64,000 nt of DNA from Geobacter sp. OR-1 (GCF_000813145.1 NZ_BAZF01000016.1:34582-98581), one strand, 5' to 3'; positions 45,970 to 55,737 are shown, counted from the stretch's first letter. Numbers and translations: made by a program. Notes: generated by a model not told the origin, from the sequence alone.

Positions 45970-47207
45970 TAAAATCTCCCCACCAGCGCCAGGAGCGCGG
46001 ATGAATCCGATACCACCGGGGCAATGGCAATGCTCCGGTAGCGCGCGGTCGCATGATAACGGGTAACAACCCTGCCGCAGAGTTCGCCGATTGCGGCGCC
46101 TAACAGTATATCGCTGGCCCAGTGCTTATTCTGATAAATTCGTGAGAATCCCACGAAGGTTGCCGCGGCATAAGAAGCAATAGCCGTAATCGGGCTATCT
46201 GCAGCAGACGCGACGACCGACGCCATTGCAAAGGAGCTGGCAGTATGCATCGAAGGGAGGGAATCGTAATCCGTCCTGAATTGAAAGGGGCGGAAACTGC
46301 CGGAATCACCGGAAGCCGAGGGTCGCCCCCGCCCGATGGTCTGTTTGAGAATCAGTGTGGAAGCATCTGCAAGCAGTGCAGCTTCACCGAGCATCTCGCC
46401 CAGCTCCTTGTATTTGGGGGAATCACCCAGAATTCCGCCGCTATAGACTGCAGCGGCAATCCCCAGATGGACAAATGGATCGCCGACAAATGAACCGATA
46501 TCGGCTGCGCGATCCAGATTACCCCCTTTTCGCGTTGCGACCTTGTCGCGGATATCCTCGTCATATAGAGCGGTAACGGCAATTGACCCGGCAACCAGCG
46601 CGGTTGTCAGCAGTCCGTTGTTTTCGATGCCGAACGGGGCCTTGCCTATTTCCACGGCTTCATCAGCGATGCGCACTGCAGCTGACTTCATTTCGCCAAC
46701 AGGGGCAAATGCCGACTCTCCGCCCCAGGACTCACCTGACGGCCCCAGGACGGCGGCAACAAATGTCAGCATGAACAAAGTATTGCAGCTGCCGGTTGCA
46801 AGCTTGCGCCGTCTGGAAAAACAATGCATCAGCCACACAGCAGCAGCCCCGGTCATGTTAGCTACCAGATCCAAGATATCCGCCGTTCGATGGCTGGTAA
46901 GCAAACTCTGGGCAATCTCCATGGCCCCACCGAAACATACCACGCCGATAAAAACAGGCCAAATCGCCTTTCCGGAATAGGCAAAAGCCCTGACGCCAAG
47001 AAACATCATAACTGCATAGGCCGAAGCATGCTGCAGCTTATCCCACCCGAGAAACTTATTGGGCATTTTCGGAGGCGATGGGGTGAGAGATAACCAGATT
47101 ATTATCAATACCCAGCAGATCAAGAGGGCTGTCGCCACACTTCTGGTCCCGGGAATTGCCCCTGGTTCATGACCGGTTAACTGCTGTTCTGGCTCTGTCA
47201 TCGGCAT
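45969..47207 (-). CDS. VanZ-PAP2 fusion membrane protein
   Basis: 412 residues. N-terminal VanZ-like domain (about 25-130; four helices with WDKLQHASAYAVMMFLGVRA). The C-terminal half is a PAP2 lipid phosphatase: KQTIGRGRP, PSMHTASSFAMA and SRIYQNKHWASDILLG carry the catalytic residues. PAP2 enzymes remove phosphate from undecaprenyl pyrophosphate or other lipid phosphates. Located six bases after an SLBB polysaccharide export protein, it may recycle the lipid carrier of that polysaccharide (inference). Confidence 0.88.
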   Translation of the reverse strand: MPMTEPEQQLTGHEPGAIPGTRSVATALLICWVLIIIWLSLTPSPPKMPNKFLGWDKLQHASAYAVMMFLGVRAFAYSGKAIWPVFIGVVCFGGAMEIAQSLLTSHRTADILDLVANMTGAAAVWLMHCFSRRRKLATGSCNTLFMLTFVAAVLGPSGESWGGESAFAPVGEMKSAAVRIADEAVEIGKAPFGIENNGLLTTALVAGSIAVTALYDEDIRDKVATRKGGNLDRAADIGSFVGDPFVHLGIAAAVYSGGILGDSPKYKELGEMLGEAALLADASTLILKQTIGRGRPSASGDSGSFRPFQFRTDYDSLPSMHTASSFAMASVVASAADSPITAIASYAAATFVGFSRIYQNKHWASDILLGAAIGELCGRVVTRYHATARYRSIAIAPVVSDSSALLALVGRF

Positions 47208-47213
47208 TATGGG

Positions 47214-50138
47214 CTACTTCAACCCGATAAGAACTGTGCCCGCAGTCAAGGCGACATTGGCCAATATCTGGGTTATGTCCTTGATCTCGCGAAGCCAAGC
47301 CGTTCTTTCGAGCTTCTGGGGCACGACAAGGGTATCGCCGGGCTGGAGCGGGGTCGCCATGAAACTGCCGAAGGTCCAGCTACGGCTTTCGTCGTCCCAC
47401 TTAATACCGAATGACGATTGCTGCCGGCTGAAAACCGAGCCATCGGCGCGGATGATATACATCTCACCCCCCTCGGCGTCGCGAGTCGTGCCTCCTGCCT
47501 TTTCCAGGTAATACGACAACTGCTCTCCCGGCTTATGAATAAAGGAGGTCTGGTTGTAGACCTGCCCCATTATATTGACTACGCTCGACCGCGGCGGGAT
47601 ATCAAGGACATCGCCCCCTTGAACCTCAACATCGTTGGGGCTGTTCTCGAATTCGCCAATCCCGGCAATGGCAATTACAATGCGCCCTTCGGCCTTCAAG
47701 GTCTTCAGTTTATCCAGGTTTTTCTGCAACCCTTCGAGAGCAGCCTTGGTTGCTTCGAGTTCCTCCCGCGAAGCTGCTACAGATGCAAGCTCGCCCTGTT
47801 TCTTCATGATATCCTGTTCGGATCTCAGAATGATTTCATCCATCCGTTTTTGCTGATCCTTTTGCACCGTTTTCCTGAAAAAACGGGCTCCTTTCAGATA
47901 AGCCTTGTCGGTATAACCGCCGGCGCGCTTCAGGATGGAACTGAGTTTTTCACCTTTAGAGACCGAATAAATGCCGGGGAACCTGACCTCACCCTGCACA
48001 TTGATGAATCGATCGGAAGAATCAAGCCACTCCTGCACACCCCTGACAATGAACACATCATCAGGCTTCAACGTCAGATTATGACCGGAGTCGCCGGCCA
48101 TTGCCTTTGCCAGATCGACATCTACCCGTTCCGCCCGGGCGATCCCTTTGTCCAGAATAATCCGGGTCAGCTCGGCCTTTTCCATGTAGGCGTTACGCTT
48201 GAGGCTGCCGCTGGCCGCAACCAGGTCGCGAATGGTCATGTTCGGGTAGTAATCGTATGTGCCGGGGTTTACTACCATGCCATTGATGGATACAGTGGGT
48301 TTCTCGACCATTTCCTGGCGCGAGAATACCTTCACCGTATCCTGTTCGTGCAGGGGGACGTTCTCCTTTTCATCTCCGGACAGCACCTTGCTGAGGTTGA
48401 ACACAATTGTTTCGCGATGGAAATCCGGGGGAACGATTCTGGTAACTTGGGCAGCATCCAGGTAGGCATCGGGAACTACGGCGGTAAAGGAAGGGATCAG
48501 GTCGGACACTCTCATGCCGGCCTTGAATTGATACTCTCCGGGACGGGCCACATTTCCCTGAAGCGTGACAACCTGCCGCAATGCCTTCATTACCGGATAA
48601 AGCTTGACCATATCCCGGTCCATTATCTCCTTTGCAGCGGTTTCGGGATCGCCAAGTTTCAGATCGGAAACAACCCGGCCTGATTTCGGATCAAATCGCT
48701 CGATCTGGAGCCGCCCCTGATCGCCACTTGCCGATGGCCCGCCGGCCATCTCAAGAAGCTGGCCGAGCGAGGTCTTGTTTTTCAACTCAAAGATCGCCGG
48801 GCGCCTGACTTCGCCGGCCACGGCCGCAACCGGTCCGATAACCGGGACAAAGATGGTATCGCCATTTTCAAGACGGACATCGTTTGACCGGTCACCGGCA
48901 AGGAACATCTCGTACAGATCGATCTGTCTGACCGCTTTCCCCCCCCTCGACAGCCGGATATTTCTCAGGCTGCCGCTTTTGGAAGGCCCTCCTGCCAAGG
49001 CGAGCGCATTGATGACAGTGGCTGTGGAGGTCACCGAATAGGCGCCGGGAGACTCGACTTCACCGACTACAAATACCTGGATCGACCTGAGCCGGCCAAG
49101 GGAGACATTAAGTTCGTAACCCTTGTAGTAACGGGAAACCGCCTTGGAAATCATCTCCTTGGCCTGGCCGAAGCCCGCACCCCAGACCTTGACCGTCCCG
49201 ACTCTGGGCAGCGTAATCTCTCCATTCCGGTCCACAACAAGCTCATACCGCCCCTGAATGGACCCCCACAGGTCAATCCGGAGCGAATCACCCGGGCCGA
49301 GAACGTAATCTTCGCCAACAGGCGCATTATCGAGCGGGGTGGAGGCAGCAAGGGAGTTTTTGAAGAACTCGTAGCCGAACTGCTTCAATGTTCTGATAAA
49401 CGGCTCAACCTCAACCGTATCCTGCAGGGTGGTCGTCTTGGAGGCAAAGGATCTTTCGAGCAGCGACCCTTGTTCTTCTTCACTGACAGGGAGGACCCGT
49501 TCCTCATTGGAAAAAAAGATCAACTCCTGCTTTACCGGTTCGTCGGCGAGTAGCGGCTCAGTGCTCTCTACCGGGGTCTGAACCGTACCCTGGACCTTGA
49601 AGTAATAGATTTGTTTATTGCGCAGAAAGCGAAACTTGTGTTCCGATACCGGACCGACCTCCACCTTATTGTCATAGCGACCGGATTCTATACCGTAGTA
49701 AATTGTAAATCTCGCCGGCTGGTCGCCGGGTTTCTGCGTCAGCCCGTTGACCTTCCAACTGAGCGAAACCATGCTGTCTCCGGACACGGCTTTAAGAATG
49801 ATCTTGGGCTTTTTCTGCAGGGTTTTCTGCTGCAGTCCGGTATCCACAGTGATCTTGTCCAGAGATTGAATCCGCCGCATTCCCTGCTGTTGCTGTTGAT
49901 TGTCCAGGGGGGAAATCCCTCTCTGCAGACGCGAAGGTGTTTTCTGGTCTTCGACGCCCGGCAGGATTCCTTGTTGGTTAGTCGGGAGAGGGGAGAGAGG
50001 GGTTTCCATTTTCATTTCGCCGGTATATACCCCTTCGGATTCCGGTGACTCGAAATTGTTGACCTGCGCGGAAAAAACCGGGGTTGAGATTAAGAACAAT
50101 AGACACAGAAGATATGAAATTAATCTGAACTTGGTCAT
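47214..50138 (-). CDS. Polysaccharide export outer-membrane protein with multiple SLBB domains
   Basis: 974 residues from ATG 50138 (AAGGAGAC upstream). Signal peptide about 1-23 (LLCLLFLISTPVFSA). After a low-complexity glutamine-rich region and a fibronectin-like part, a Poly_export (Wza-type) domain starts at about 300 (DYVLGPGDSLRIDLWG), followed by about five SLBB repeats (for example VVGEVESPGAYSV, VQGEVRFPGIYSV, IMGQVYNQTSF) and a coiled coil. A C-terminal hydrophobic segment ends the protein. It probably forms the outer-membrane exit for a polysaccharide. Much longer than Wza (379). Confidence 0.9.
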   Translation of the reverse strand: MTKFRLISYLLCLLFLISTPVFSAQVNNFESPESEGVYTGEMKMETPLSPLPTNQQGILPGVEDQKTPSRLQRGISPLDNQQQQQGMRRIQSLDKITVDTGLQQKTLQKKPKIILKAVSGDSMVSLSWKVNGLTQKPGDQPARFTIYYGIESGRYDNKVEVGPVSEHKFRFLRNKQIYYFKVQGTVQTPVESTEPLLADEPVKQELIFFSNEERVLPVSEEEQGSLLERSFASKTTTLQDTVEVEPFIRTLKQFGYEFFKNSLAASTPLDNAPVGEDYVLGPGDSLRIDLWGSIQGRYELVVDRNGEITLPRVGTVKVWGAGFGQAKEMISKAVSRYYKGYELNVSLGRLRSIQVFVVGEVESPGAYSVTSTATVINALALAGGPSKSGSLRNIRLSRGGKAVRQIDLYEMFLAGDRSNDVRLENGDTIFVPVIGPVAAVAGEVRRPAIFELKNKTSLGQLLEMAGGPSASGDQGRLQIERFDPKSGRVVSDLKLGDPETAAKEIMDRDMVKLYPVMKALRQVVTLQGNVARPGEYQFKAGMRVSDLIPSFTAVVPDAYLDAAQVTRIVPPDFHRETIVFNLSKVLSGDEKENVPLHEQDTVKVFSRQEMVEKPTVSINGMVVNPGTYDYYPNMTIRDLVAASGSLKRNAYMEKAELTRIILDKGIARAERVDVDLAKAMAGDSGHNLTLKPDDVFIVRGVQEWLDSSDRFINVQGEVRFPGIYSVSKGEKLSSILKRAGGYTDKAYLKGARFFRKTVQKDQQKRMDEIILRSEQDIMKKQGELASVAASREELEATKAALEGLQKNLDKLKTLKAEGRIVIAIAGIGEFENSPNDVEVQGGDVLDIPPRSSVVNIMGQVYNQTSFIHKPGEQLSYYLEKAGGTTRDAEGGEMYIIRADGSVFSRQQSSFGIKWDDESRSWTFGSFMATPLQPGDTLVVPQKLERTAWLREIKDITQILANVALTAGTVLIGLK

Positions 50139-50255
50139 CAATGTCTCCTTGGGCGCTTTACAGGTATTACGATCCTGTAAAATAACCAACTTCTCCGGTT
50201 CAATGCAAAATAAAAAAAAACAGCAACCCTTTGTACAAGAATTACTGTTAAAAGA

Positions 50256-50330
50256 TGGTGATCCCAAGGGGACTTGAACCCCTGTTACCGACGTGAAAGG
50301 CCGGTGTCCTAACCACTAGACGATGGGACC
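50256..50330 (-). tRNA. tRNA-Glu (anticodon TTC)
   Basis: 75 bases including encoded CCA. Acceptor GGTCCCA pairs with TGGGATC; the anticodon stem CCGGC/GTCGG holds loop CTTTCAC (anticodon TTC at 50295-50297); T arm GGGG-TTCAAGT-CCCC (AGGGGTTCAAGTCCCCT). Confidence 0.97.
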
Positions 50331-50369
50331 TGAAAAATGTATGCAAATCTTCTTGGCTGGCGAATGAAA

Positions 50370-50444
50370 TGGCTGGGGTGCGAGGATTCGAACCTCGGGA
50401 TGACGGAGTCAGAGTCCGTTGCCTTACCGCTTGGCGACACCCCA
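50370..50444 (-). tRNA. tRNA-Gln (anticodon CTG)
   Basis: 75 bases including CCA. Acceptor TGGGGTG/CACCCCA; anticodon stem ACGGA/TCCGT with loop CTCTGAC (anticodon CTG at 50410-50412); T arm CGAGG-TTCGAAT-CCTCG. It precedes tRNA-Glu by 39 bases on the same strand, so both are probably cut from one transcript. Confidence 0.97.
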
Positions 50445-50512
50445 TCAAACCAGAGGTTTTTTAGCAGAAAGATCTTCCCGGGTCAAGCCTTTTTCCGAGC
50501 CTATTTCATTTT

Positions 50513-51052
50513 TCAGACTGTCCGGTCCGCGCCGGCCGCGATCGCCTTGACATTGGCCGGTATAAACCGGTGATTCCGCTCAGGAAGTGCGTCACTCAGG
50601 GCATCTTCAACAGCTTTGATGGAGACGGCGCCACTTTTTGCGGCATACGCCCCGACAGCCACCATATTGACCATCCTCGGGTCACCGAGCGAGTTGGCAA
50701 TCTCGTTCATGGGGATTGCTATCAACTCGACGTCGCTTCTGACATGGCCAGCCGTATCGACCAGAGATGTATTGACTATGCATATCCCGCCGCTGGCGAC
50801 CTTCGGATAATACTTGTCAAAGGAGAGCTGATTGAGCAGCACCGAAACGCTCGGGTTGCCCACAACCGGAGATCCCACCTCTCCGTCGGCAATAATCACT
50901 GTGCACATCGCCGCACCGCCGCGCTTTTCAACGCCGTAGGCCGGAAAAAACGAGACGTTCTTCCCTTCCCGAATTGCTGCATACGAAAGCAGGTTTCCGG
51001 CGAGCAGGACACCCTGGCCGCCAAAACCGGAGATAAAGAGATCGTGACGCAT
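50513..51052 (-). CDS. korC: 2-oxoacid:ferredoxin oxidoreductase, gamma subunit
   Basis: 179 residues from ATG 51052, starting MRHDLFISGFGGQGVLLAGN, the signature of the gamma (KorC/OorC) subunit, with RGGAAMCTVI and an SVLLNQLSFDKY block. It supports CoA binding and electron transfer in the KorABCD complex, which converts 2-oxoglutarate and CoA to succinyl-CoA with reduced ferredoxin. Gap of 77 bases after korB contains simple repeats. Confidence 0.92.
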   Translation of the reverse strand: MRHDLFISGFGGQGVLLAGNLLSYAAIREGKNVSFFPAYGVEKRGGAAMCTVIIADGEVGSPVVGNPSVSVLLNQLSFDKYYPKVASGGICIVNTSLVDTAGHVRSDVELIAIPMNEIANSLGDPRMVNMVAVGAYAAKSGAVSIKAVEDALSDALPERNHRFIPANVKAIAAGADRTV

Positions 51053-51064
51053 AAAAGGACCCTC

Positions 51065-51125
51065 GTGAAATGTGAATGGTGAATAGTGAATAGATGAATG
51101 GTAATTATTCACCTTTCACAATGCA
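51065..51125. repeat. GTGAAT-type short repeats
   Basis: Between korB and korC, GTGAAT/GTGAATA units occur in tandem (GTGAATGGTGAATAGTGAAT, 51071-51090) and reappear inverted (ATTCACCTTTCAC). Similar units (GTGAAAGGTGAA, about 51888) lie at the 3' end of korA and encode its last residues. Confidence 0.6.
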
Positions 51126-51129
51126 CTCT

Positions 51130-51873
51130 TCACAGGTTGTGAACGTTTTTAAACACTCCGACCGGGAAGTATGGAATCAACTCGGCCCCAACCCTCGCAT
51201 TTGCCTGCAGGGGGTTCATCCCCCAGTTCGTAGGGCATGCGGAAAGGGCCTCGATGAAAGAAAATCCTTTCCCTTCAGCCTGGTAACGGAACGCCCTGGA
51301 GATCTGCTTCCGGGCGTCGATCAGGTTGCGCGGGTCATTGACCGCCACCCTGGCGCTGAAAGCAACACCGTCAAGGTTTGACAGCAGTTCGGCCATCTTG
51401 AGCGGGGCGCCGTCCTTGGACTGATTGCGGCCATAGGGAGTGGTGGAGGTTTTCTGACCGACAAGCGTTGTTGGCGCCATCTGGCCACCGGTCATGCCGT
51501 AAGTGGTATTGTTGACGAAAATTACCGTGATATCCTCGCCGCGGTTTGCGGCGTGAATGATCTCGGAAGTGCCGATGGCAGCCAGATCGCCGTCACCCTG
51601 GTAAGTGAAGACTATCGATTCGGGCCTTGCCCGCTTGACCCCGGTTGCAACCGCAGAAGCCCGGCCATGCGGCGACTCGACCACATCGATGTCAAAGTAG
51701 CTGTAGAGAAATACCGAGCACCCCACTGAAGCGCAACCGATGGTACGATCGCGCAGACCATGTTCGTCCAGCGCCTCGGCAACAATCCTGTGGATGGTAC
51801 CGTGCTGGCAGCCGGGGCAGAAATGGGTCTGTACGTCCATAAGAGAAGCCGGTCTTTTAAAAACCTGTTGCAT
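51130..51873 (-). CDS. korB: 2-oxoacid:ferredoxin oxidoreductase, beta subunit
   Basis: 247 residues. Conserved cysteines in FCPGCQHGTIHRI and GCASVGCSVFLY, thiamine-pyrophosphate motif GDGDLAAIG with NNTTYGMTGGQ. It binds TPP and the 4Fe-4S cluster of the complex. It follows korA by two bases. Confidence 0.94.
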   Translation of the reverse strand: MQQVFKRPASLMDVQTHFCPGCQHGTIHRIVAEALDEHGLRDRTIGCASVGCSVFLYSYFDIDVVESPHGRASAVATGVKRARPESIVFTYQGDGDLAAIGTSEIIHAANRGEDITVIFVNNTTYGMTGGQMAPTTLVGQKTSTTPYGRNQSKDGAPLKMAELLSNLDGVAFSARVAVNDPRNLIDARKQISRAFRYQAEGKGFSFIEALSACPTNWGMNPLQANARVGAELIPYFPVGVFKNVHNL

Positions 51874-51874
51874 A

Positions 51875-52969
51875 TCAAAACCTCGTGAAAGGTGAAAGAT
51901 TTGTGAATATCAGTAATGCGTTTTTTATCTGTTCGAAAATCTCTTCCGGCGTCGGCAACGACCCGGCTCCGGGAGGCCGGCCGTAAAAATCGATTTCAGT
52001 GCCGGGCTGAACGGAGAGCCTGACATCATCGATCATCTGGCCGGTGCTGAGCTCGATATCGAGGATCTTGCGGCACCGTCCGGTGAGGTCATGGTACGCC
52101 TTGGCCGGGAATGGGAACAGCGTGATCGGTCGCAGCAGTCCGACCTTCATCCCTGCTTCGCGAGCCGCCATTACTGCAGATTTAGCGATCCGGGCAGCAG
52201 ACCCGAAGGCTGTCACTACCAGTGTGGCATCGGCAGTCTCAAACTCTTCCCACCGGGATTCCTTTTCCTGGAGTTCATGGTAACGCTCATGCATCTGCCA
52301 GTGAAAGGCCTCCATCTCTCCGTCACCGAGTTTCAGAGACTTGACCACCCGTTGCTCCGTACCCTCTTTTCTGCCGCGCACTACCCAGTCTTTTGCCGGT
52401 AGAGTGGCAGCAGGTCTCGGATTAGGGATGATAGCCTCCTTCATCTGGCCGATGACGGCATCGGCAAATACCATGGCCGGCATCCGGTAGATATCCGAAA
52501 GATCAAACGCCAGCATGGTCAGGTCATACATCTCCTGAACCGATGCCGGTGCCAGAACGATAATGCGATAGCCCCCGTGCCCTCCACCCCTGGTTGCCTG
52601 AAAATAGTCGGCCTGGGAGGCATCGATACCGCCGAGTCCCGGCCCCTGCCGGCAAATATCCACAATGACGCCCGGCAGTTCCGAACCGGCCATGTAGGAG
52701 ATCCCCTCCTGCTTTAGAGAAATGCCGGGACCAGATGAGGAGGTCATGGCCCGAACCCCGCAGGCAGAGGCGCCAAGGAGCATGTTTATGGAGGCTATTT
52801 CGCTCTCAGCCTGGATGAACTCTCCACCCAGGGCCGGGAATTCGCGGGCGAGATACTCGGGAATATCGCTTTGCGGTGTGATCGGGTAACCGAAATAATG
52901 TCGGCAACCCGCCTCAATTGCCGCCATGGCTACCGCTTCGTTCCCCTTTACAAACTTTCGTGCTTGCAC
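51875..52969 (-). CDS. korA: 2-oxoacid:ferredoxin oxidoreductase, alpha subunit
   Basis: 364 residues from GTG 52969 (GGAGG six bases upstream). MAAIEAGCRHYFGYPITPQ near the start, SSGPGISLKQEG and VDICRQGPGLGG are typical. 2-Oxoglutarate is the most likely substrate given a separate ferredoxin subunit and gene order korDABC. The last residues (FTNLSPFTRF) fall in the GTGAAA-type repeat and may be an acquired end. Confidence 0.93.
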   Translation of the reverse strand: MQARKFVKGNEAVAMAAIEAGCRHYFGYPITPQSDIPEYLAREFPALGGEFIQAESEIASINMLLGASACGVRAMTSSSGPGISLKQEGISYMAGSELPGVIVDICRQGPGLGGIDASQADYFQATRGGGHGGYRIIVLAPASVQEMYDLTMLAFDLSDIYRMPAMVFADAVIGQMKEAIIPNPRPAATLPAKDWVVRGRKEGTEQRVVKSLKLGDGEMEAFHWQMHERYHELQEKESRWEEFETADATLVVTAFGSAARIAKSAVMAAREAGMKVGLLRPITLFPFPAKAYHDLTGRCRKILDIELSTGQMIDDVRLSVQPGTEIDFYGRPPGAGSLPTPEEIFEQIKNALLIFTNLSPFTRF

Positions 52970-52993
52970 AACAAACCTCCGCGAACAGAATCG

Positions 52994-53197
52994 CTATTTA
53001 AAGACAATGATTGCCGCATCCGGGCAGATCTGGGCACAAAACGAACAACCGGTGCATTTCCCCTGATCCGGGGCCAATGCCGTGTGGTATCCCATGGAAT
53101 TGATTGTCTCGCTCATCGCCACGATCTTGTGGGGACAAACAGTAGTGCAGAGACCGCACCCTTTACAGCGCACAACATCGATCTCAATTTTCGGCAT
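52994..53197 (-). CDS. korD: Ferredoxin subunit of the 2-oxoacid oxidoreductase, two 4Fe-4S
   Basis: 67 residues with two cluster motifs: CKGCGLCTTVCP and CTGCSFCAQICP, the C-x2-C-x2-C-x3-C pattern twice. It carries electrons from KorAB to free ferredoxin. First gene of korDABC; 24 bases before korA. Confidence 0.95.
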   Translation of the reverse strand: MPKIEIDVVRCKGCGLCTTVCPHKIVAMSETINSMGYHTALAPDQGKCTGCSFCAQICPDAAIIVFK

Positions 53198-53231
53198 GGT
53201 TAGAACCTCTCATAATACTTGTCCTACAAAC

Positions 53232-53263
53232 AAAGGGATAGCGGCATCAACCGCTATCCCTTA
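53232..53263 (-). terminator. Terminator after hisG
   Basis: A 12-base perfect stem (53233-53244 with 53251-53262), loop CATCAA, between hisG and korD. The minus-strand side is T-rich (TTTGTTTGT). Confidence 0.8.
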
Positions 53264-53285
53264 TTCCAGGCTGAGTAATAGCCGG

Positions 53286-54161
53286 TCAAATAATCTTGTT
53301 AAGCGGATATTCGACGATCCCCTGAGCTCCCAGTTTCAGCAGTTCGGGCACGATCTTCCGGACATCCTTTTCCGGAAGCACGCTTTCGACCGATACCCAG
53401 TCAGAGTTGAAGAGGTGGGCAACGGTCGGCTGATTGAGACTCGGCAGGATTCTGGTAATCGCCTCGACCGCGCTGTTGGGGGCGTTCAGTTTCAAGCCGA
53501 CCATCCCTTCGGCAGCCAGGGCCGATTTGAGCAGCTTGGCAATGGTCTCGATCTTCTCCCGTTTCCAGGAGTCATTCCAGGCTGCCTTGTTTACGACCAG
53601 GACCGGCACCGACTCCATCAGTTCGCAGACGATCCTGAGGCCGTTGGCCTTGATGGTGGAACCGGTCTCCGTGACCTCGACAATGGCGTCGCACAGGCCG
53701 TCAACGACCTTGGCTTCGGTTGCACCCCAGGAAAACTCGACCGTTACCGGGATATTTCTCTCGGCAAAATAACGCTTGGTGAAACCGACCAGTTCGGTGG
53801 AGATGGTTGCTCCATGGAGGTCTTCGGGCTTTTCCACCTTGGAGTCCTTGTTTACCACCAGCACCCAGCGTGCCGGCCGGCGCGAGACCTTGGAATAAAC
53901 CATCTCGCAGACCTCGATGACATCCGACTCGTTCTCACGCACCCAGTCACGCCCCGCAATGCCGGCATCAATGGTTCCCCGCTGCACGTACTTACCCATT
54001 TCCTGGGGGCGGATCAGCTTGCAGTTCATTTCATCATCGTCAATGCCAGGGAAATAGCTCCGGGACGATATGGTTATCTGCCACCCGGCCTTCTTGAACA
54101 GGTCGACAGTGGCGTTCTCAAGGCTCCCCTTGGGGATGCCGAATTGCAGGACATTGCTCAC
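53286..54161 (-). CDS. hisG: ATP phosphoribosyltransferase, long form
   Basis: 291 residues with a C-terminal regulatory domain, the long (HisGL) form. Start [25 protein letters not shown]-binding region [15 protein letters not shown] (conserved E-x2-x3-T). It makes phosphoribosyl-ATP, the first step of histidine synthesis, and is inhibited by histidine. Starts four bases inside hisI. Confidence 0.96.
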   Translation of the reverse strand: MSNVLQFGIPKGSLENATVDLFKKAGWQITISSRSYFPGIDDDEMNCKLIRPQEMGKYVQRGTIDAGIAGRDWVRENESDVIEVCEMVYSKVSRRPARWVLVVNKDSKVEKPEDLHGATISTELVGFTKRYFAERNIPVTVEFSWGATEAKVVDGLCDAIVEVTETGSTIKANGLRIVCELMESVPVLVVNKAAWNDSWKREKIETIAKLLKSALAAEGMVGLKLNAPNSAVEAITRILPSLNQPTVAHLFNSDWVSVESVLPEKDVRKIVPELLKLGAQGIVEYPLNKII

Positions 54162-54535
54162 TTCTTGTATACCTCCTTGGGATCAAAGAGAGGGTTGGAG
54201 TGTTCCACCCACTGGCCGTTTTCCCATTTAACGTAAAAACAGCTCCGGTTGCCGGTATGGCAGGCAGCTGGCCCGTTCTGTTTCACCCTGATGACCACGG
54301 AGTCGCTGTCGCAGTCGGTATAGGCCTCGACTACTTCCTGGGTGTTGCCGGATTCTTCCCCTTTCATCCAGTACTTGTTCCTGGTCCTGCTGAAAAACCA
54401 GGTCTTGCCGGACTCCAGGGTGAGGTTCAGGGTCTTTTCGTCCATGAACGCCACCATAAGGACATCGCCGGTCTCATGGTCCTGGATGACGGCCGGGATC
54501 AGGCCGTTCATCTTGCCGAAATCGATGGCAACCAT
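54158..54535 (-). CDS. hisI: Phosphoribosyl-AMP cyclohydrolase
   Basis: 125 residues. Conserved [27 protein letters not shown], and the zinc motif [10 protein letters not shown]. It opens the adenine ring of PR-AMP in the third step of histidine synthesis. It is separate from HisE, as in many proteobacteria. Overlaps hisG. Confidence 0.96.
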   Translation of the reverse strand: MVAIDFGKMNGLIPAVIQDHETGDVLMVAFMDEKTLNLTLESGKTWFFSRTRNKYWMKGEESGNTQEVVEAYTDCDSDSVVIRVKQNGPAACHTGNRSCFYVKWENGQWVEHSNPLFDPKEVYKK

Positions 54536-54575
54536 CGTTATTCTCCTTTTATACGGGTTATTGGGGGGATGAAAT

Positions 54576-54914
54576 CTAGATATCGTCCTGCACGCCCCAT
54601 TTATCGATGAAATGGATTCTGCGCAATACGTTCTGGCCGCTCACCTCATCAAGGATCTTATCGGCCTCTTCCGCGGTAAAACCGACCTTTGGCCTTACCC
54701 CCATCCAATGAGTGGCCTCACCGGCCGGGGTTTCCATAGGTCGTGGCACCGGAGGGCCGGGCTTGTATTTATCGTTGATAAAGAGGGCGGCCTCATACTG
54801 TCTCGGCCGCTTTACCAGCTTTACCTCCACCTGAAATCCGCTTTTAAGGGTCTTGGTAAGTATTGAATCTATAATTTCCATATCCTTTGGTATTTCACCG
54901 GAATCTTCAAACAT
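54576..54914 (-). CDS. Uncharacterised 112-residue protein
   Basis: A soluble protein, no signal peptide, charged. It contains ALFINDKYKPGPPVPRPM and THWMGVRPKVGFTAEEADKI, a proline-rich part then an ordered part. I do not recognise the family. It precedes hisI by 40 bases on the same strand. Start ATG 54914 with a purine-rich site. Confidence 0.7.
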   Translation of the reverse strand: MFEDSGEIPKDMEIIDSILTKTLKSGFQVEVKLVKRPRQYEAALFINDKYKPGPPVPRPMETPAGEATHWMGVRPKVGFTAEEADKILDEVSGQNVLRRIHFIDKWGVQDDI

Positions 54915-54990
54915 TTCCTACCTCCTGATAGGATTAAAATCAGGCCATAATAATACAAAGAATCTACATTTGCAAGCAGGCCGTGGATTT

Positions 54991-55737
54991 TCAACCGGCG
55001 CTGCCGGCGCTCCGCTGCCTTACCACCTCGAACAGAGCGATGCTCCCGGCGACCGCGGCATTAAGCGACGAAACACCGCCATGAATAGGAATGGAGAGGA
55101 CCACATCGCACGCCTTTCGGACCAGCGGCCTGATCCCTTCCCCTTCGCTGCCGACCAGAAGAGCAACCTTGCCGCAGAACTTCTGGCTGTAGATCGTGGC
55201 AGACGCATCATCGGCAAGCCCATAGATCCAGAATCCCGCTTCCTTGAGCTGTTCCAGCGCCTGAACCAGATTGGTGACCCGGGCTACGGGCAGTGTCTCC
55301 ACCGCACCGGCAGAGACCCGTTCAACCGATGGTGTCACACCTACGGAACGGTCTTTGGTAATGACAATACCAGATGCGCCGGCACAGGCCGCGCTTCTTG
55401 CCAGAGAACCGAGATTTGCCGGGTCCTGAACTGAGTCCAGCAAGAGCAGCAGAGAGTCTGCGTCGCCAGCGGTTGCAGCAATAATATCTTCCAACTCACT
55501 GTAAGGGAACGGTTCGACCTTGAGGGCAACTCCCTGATGATGGTCAGAACCGGCAAGACGGGTAAGATCCTGCTTCTGCCGCTGCCGTACCGACACCCCC
55601 CGCTCTCGAGCCAGCTTTATGATCCGTTCCATGCGCCGTTCATCCATGGGGCCGGAGATAAAAAGCTCGAACGCTTTCCGTTTCCCACGGAGCGCTTCGG
55701 TAACGGCATTGATCCCGTAAACGATCTCTTCGGCCAC
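54991..55737 (-). CDS. rlmB: 23S rRNA (guanosine-2'-O)-methyltransferase
   Basis: 248 residues of the SPOUT family. N-terminal substrate domain (VYGINAVTEALRGK), then LDSVQDPANLGSLARSA, LLVGSEGEGIRPLV and the knot SIPIHGGVSSLNAAVAGSIA. RlmB methylates G2251 of 23S rRNA. Start GTG 55737 overlaps the pyrF stop by one base. Confidence 0.92.
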   Translation of the reverse strand: MAEEIVYGINAVTEALRGKRKAFELFISGPMDERRMERIIKLARERGVSVRQRQKQDLTRLAGSDHHQGVALKVEPFPYSELEDIIAATAGDADSLLLLLDSVQDPANLGSLARSAACAGASGIVITKDRSVGVTPSVERVSAGAVETLPVARVTNLVQALEQLKEAGFWIYGLADDASATIYSQKFCGKVALLVGSEGEGIRPLVRKACDVVLSIPIHGGVSSLNAAVAGSIALFEVVRQRSAGSAG

